A stretch of DNA of 64,000 nt from positions 4,278,001 to 4,342,000 of the forward strand of contig CP066225.1 in the NCBI GenBank assembly GCA_016350165.1, given 5' to 3'. Origin of the DNA: Planctomycetota bacterium (GTDB lineage Bacteria; Planctomycetota; Phycisphaerae; Phycisphaerales; Phycisphaeraceae). Shown piece after piece: positions 61,891 through 64,000 of the stretch; positions within the stretch are counted from its first letter, which is position 1; each line of letters begins with the position of its first letter. A program made the position numbers and the translations under genes. Under the pieces are notes generated by a model. It was not told the DNA's origin, ran no database searches, and saw nothing but the letters and a program-made list of their open reading frames with translations.

Positions 61891-63696
61891 ATGATGGGGC
61901 ACATGAATGAACAGCATACAGATGGATTGGATCATGAGAGGGTTGCGGTTTTGGAGGAGGGGGGTTCGCCTGAGGGTGGTGGAATGCTGTGGCGCGTCGA
62001 GGATGGTATTGAGGGAGAGGATCTGCATGCGCTGAGAGAAGGGAATGAGTGGAAGGGAATTGTGGCAAGGTGGCAGGCGGGGTTTGAACAAAAAGCGTCT
62101 ATGCGACGGTTAGGTGAGGTGAAGCGAGAGACGCTGGGTGTGTTGAAGATGCTGTTTTGGAGCATATTTTGGCCGAGCAAGACGACGAGGCGTGCGGATG
62201 ATGTGAGTTGGGTTGATGTGATGATATTACATGTATTGGGTTTGGGGCTGTATGCAGTTTGTTTGCTGACGATTGGTATCTATGAGCTATTTTTTGTTGA
62301 GTATGGGGGGATGTTCAGTTATGCGGTTGAATGGGTGATAGGACAAAATTCAAGTAACTCAATGTGGAATTTCAGATTTGAGGAATGGCTGTCAGCTGGT
62401 TTGAGTGCTGTGGCAGGTGAATTGTGTGGCGTGTTGTTTTTGGTATTGATGAGTAGTTGGTGTGCGCGGCCGGGAGAGGGAATGTGGGTGAGTATCAGAC
62501 GATGTGTGAAACGAGGTTTATGCCTGACGGGTTTTTCAGTGTTGCCGTTGCTGATTGTCGCGCTGTTTGAACCGATGGGTGACACTGTATTTGGTTATAT
62601 GCCACGTACGAATATGTTCTGGAATTTCGTTGGTGTTGTGATTGGCGGGACTGTTTTTGTCGGGATGATGTTGTTGCCGGGATTGATGTTGGTGAAGGCA
62701 CTGGGTGAAGGAGGGCGGGGTTGGGATTGGCGAACAGGTGAGGGGATGAGTGATGCGTGGCCGCTGCGATGTGAGGGGAATGATGGTGGTTGTGGATACC
62801 GGATTGTGAATGTTAAGGAAGGGGAGAGTTGTCCTGAGTGCGGCATGGATGTGATGGTGAGTGCTGCTCGGAAACAGGATATGTATTTGGGTGATATGGA
62901 ACGAGCGAGAACGAGTAGTGTGTGGCCGTTGCGGTGCGAGGGAAATGATGGGGCGTGTGGTTATCAGTTGGTTGATGTGAATGATGGAGCAGTGTGTCCG
63001 GAGTGTGGTGAGGATGTGAGTAAGAGTCTGGTGAAAATGCAAAACAAGCAGAAGGGTGGCGGTGAGAAGAGTGCGTTTAAACGATTGTTTGAGAGTGTTG
63101 TGATTGGGCGAGGTGCGTGGCAAGCTGTGTTTAAGCCTGGGAAGTTTGGGCAGGGGATGAATACGTTGGTGCCGAGTAGTGGCGGTGGGTTGGTGATGCT
63201 TGGGAATATGATCAAGGGATCGTTCTTGATGTTGATTTTGGTGTACGTGATTGCGGCGAGCACGTTCTTATTTGAAGGTGGTGGCCCAGTTGATTTTGAG
63301 GACTTGATCATTGCGACGACGGTTGTCACTTTCGGAACGATGATCGGTTGTTGTGTTGCGGGATGGTGCTTGTTTGGGATATTGCAGTTGTATGTGTTTG
63401 TGGTGGGTTTCTTTATCAGGATTGCTGGTGGTGAGAATCGTTTGTATGAGTTGCAGCGACTGATGAGCAGGCAGAGTTTGTTTGCGACCTTTAGTGTTCC
63501 GATTTTGGCATCGATTGCGGCGGTGGGTTTGTTTGTTTCGTTGACATTTGCGTTCTCCTCAACGAGGGGAATGGATACGTTGAGTCCGGTGTTGTTTGCG
63601 GTTGCTGGTTTTGGTGTACTGTTTGCTGGGATATGGCAGTTAGTGATTTTGATACTGGGTGTACGTGGTATCCGATCGCTGCATGGGAATGAGTAG
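61891..63696 (+). CDS. Polytopic membrane protein with two zinc ribbons
   Basis: This protein of about 601 residues has helices in its N-terminal half and two tandem zinc-ribbon units at about 288-320 and 343-375, each built as WPLRCEGNDG-CGY-...-CPECG. A motif AWQAVFKPGKFGQGMNTLVPSSGG and four or so more helices follow. A related motif (LFWSIFWPSKTTRRADDVSW) precedes the first helix set, suggesting an internal duplication. It is paralogous to the gene at 58241. The ATG at 61891 lacks a clear ribosome site and the start may be a few codons later. Function unknown. Confidence 0.72.
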   Translation: MMGHMNEQHTDGLDHERVAVLEEGGSPEGGGMLWRVEDGIEGEDLHALREGNEWKGIVARWQAGFEQKASMRRLGEVKRETLGVLKMLFWSIFWPSKTTRRADDVSWVDVMILHVLGLGLYAVCLLTIGIYELFFVEYGGMFSYAVEWVIGQNSSNSMWNFRFEEWLSAGLSAVAGELCGVLFLVLMSSWCARPGEGMWVSIRRCVKRGLCLTGFSVLPLLIVALFEPMGDTVFGYMPRTNMFWNFVGVVIGGTVFVGMMLLPGLMLVKALGEGGRGWDWRTGEGMSDAWPLRCEGNDGGCGYRIVNVKEGESCPECGMDVMVSAARKQDMYLGDMERARTSSVWPLRCEGNDGACGYQLVDVNDGAVCPECGEDVSKSLVKMQNKQKGGGEKSAFKRLFESVVIGRGAWQAVFKPGKFGQGMNTLVPSSGGGLVMLGNMIKGSFLMLILVYVIAASTFLFEGGGPVDFEDLIIATTVVTFGTMIGCCVAGWCLFGILQLYVFVVGFFIRIAGGENRLYELQRLMSRQSLFATFSVPILASIAAVGLFVSLTFAFSSTRGMDTLSPVLFAVAGFGVLFAGIWQLVILILGVRGIRSLHGNE

Positions 63697-63859
63697 AAGG
63701 TGGGCGCGTTTTGGGGTGGATTGGTGTAAGATGTCAGAGCAGGGTCGGGATATTCTGAGGGGCGTGTCTGTGTTTGCATGTGTGCGATGTCAGGATTGTC
63801 ATGCATGCAGAATTGGTTGATGGGGATGGTCGAACGGAATCGTGGTGACTAGGTAGCTT

Positions 63860-64000
63860 ATGAGTGAACATGTGACCAGTTGCAGGATCAGTAAGCCTCG
63901 GATGACTGTACAGACGGTGTGGGGTCATCTTGTATTGCTTGGTTTGAGTATCGTGATGTTGGGTCTTTCGTACCCGAGACCTGGTATGTGGATATTGGGT
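63860..64000 (+). CDS. lnt: Probable apolipoprotein N-acyltransferase, N-terminus only
   Basis: The last 47 codons of the window start at the ATG 63860 and encode a hydrophobic helix ending GLSYPRPGMWILG. That is the kind of sequence found at the start of Lnt (LxxPPxxxWPLAW in other bacteria). Lnt adds the third acyl chain to lipoproteins in the inner membrane. The fragment is short, so the call is tentative and another polytopic protein is possible. Confidence 0.45.
   Translation, partial: MSEHVTSCRISKPRMTVQTVWGHLVLLGLSIVMLGLSYPRPGMWILG

Noticed and set aside
1-64000. tRNA, rRNA, CRISPR arrays, insertion sequences
   Set aside because: Reading the intergenic regions showed no cloverleaf-like segments, no regularly spaced direct repeats of CRISPR type and no transposase genes; xerC has all features of a housekeeping recombinase.

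Overview
The window most likely comes from a planctomycete of the class Phycisphaerae, or a close relative. The reasons are a complete-looking Gram-negative type flagellar locus, PEP-CTERM-type C-termini of the VPTP/VPEP form, a secreted sulfatase, several large membrane proteins carrying CxxC-G...CPECG zinc ribbons, and a dockerin-like tail on a flagellar protein. This assignment is inference; no rRNA or tRNA gene was found to support it.

Layout. 0-8 kb holds the 3' end of a queuosine-precursor transporter (YhhQ type), a CbrC-family protein followed by a decayed partial copy of itself, an aspartate aminotransferase, a TraB/GumN-like lipoprotein, two tandem polysaccharide deacetylase lipoproteins, and prfB with a programmed +1 frameshift. 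8.5-11.4 kb is a two-gene unit of a MerR-type regulator and a large membrane-anchored TPR protein. 11.5-43.3 kb is one long co-directional flagellar region: FlgN-like chaperone, a two-component sigma-54 system (FlrB/FlrC type), flgB-flgC-fliE-fliF-fliG-fliH-fliI-fliJ, a MotE-like protein, fliK-flgD-x-flgE-flbD, motA-motB-fliL, fliN-fliO-fliP-fliQ-fliR-flhB-flhA, an unrelated hypothetical gene, then flhF-flhG, a small membrane protein and the flagellar sigma factor fliA. fliM is not in its usual place between fliL and fliN. 43.4-45.5 kb carries two paralogous PEP-CTERM proteins on the minus strand. 46-51 kb has argS, a GNAT-like acyltransferase, a DUF1802 protein and a processive-type GT2 glycosyltransferase. 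52-56 kb has a TolB-like beta-propeller lipoprotein, a second envelope lipoprotein, a small hypothetical protein and a XerC/D recombinase. 56.7-64 kb has three zinc-ribbon membrane proteins, a PEP-CTERM sulfatase and the start of a probable apolipoprotein N-acyltransferase.

Regulation. A near-perfect sigma-54 promoter lies directly between the sigma-54 activator gene and flgB, and a perfect sigma-28 -10 element lies before motA. With fliA in the same locus this suggests a hierarchy of RpoN/FlrBC, then basal body and hook, then FliA, then motor genes.

Unexplained structure. Three long intergenic islands share a TTTTGTGCGCGC-type motif. Two dispersed palindromes recur: a hairpin with CGGCGAGC / GCTCGCCG arms, and CTAATC-N3-GATTAG. 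A 43-nt conserved element with a small hairpin occurs in the leaders of two unrelated genes. The fliO leader contains a run of hairpins, the last holding the ribosome binding site in its loop. The G-versus-C bias of the coding strand reverses twice within the co-directional flagellar genes, the second time inside flhF.
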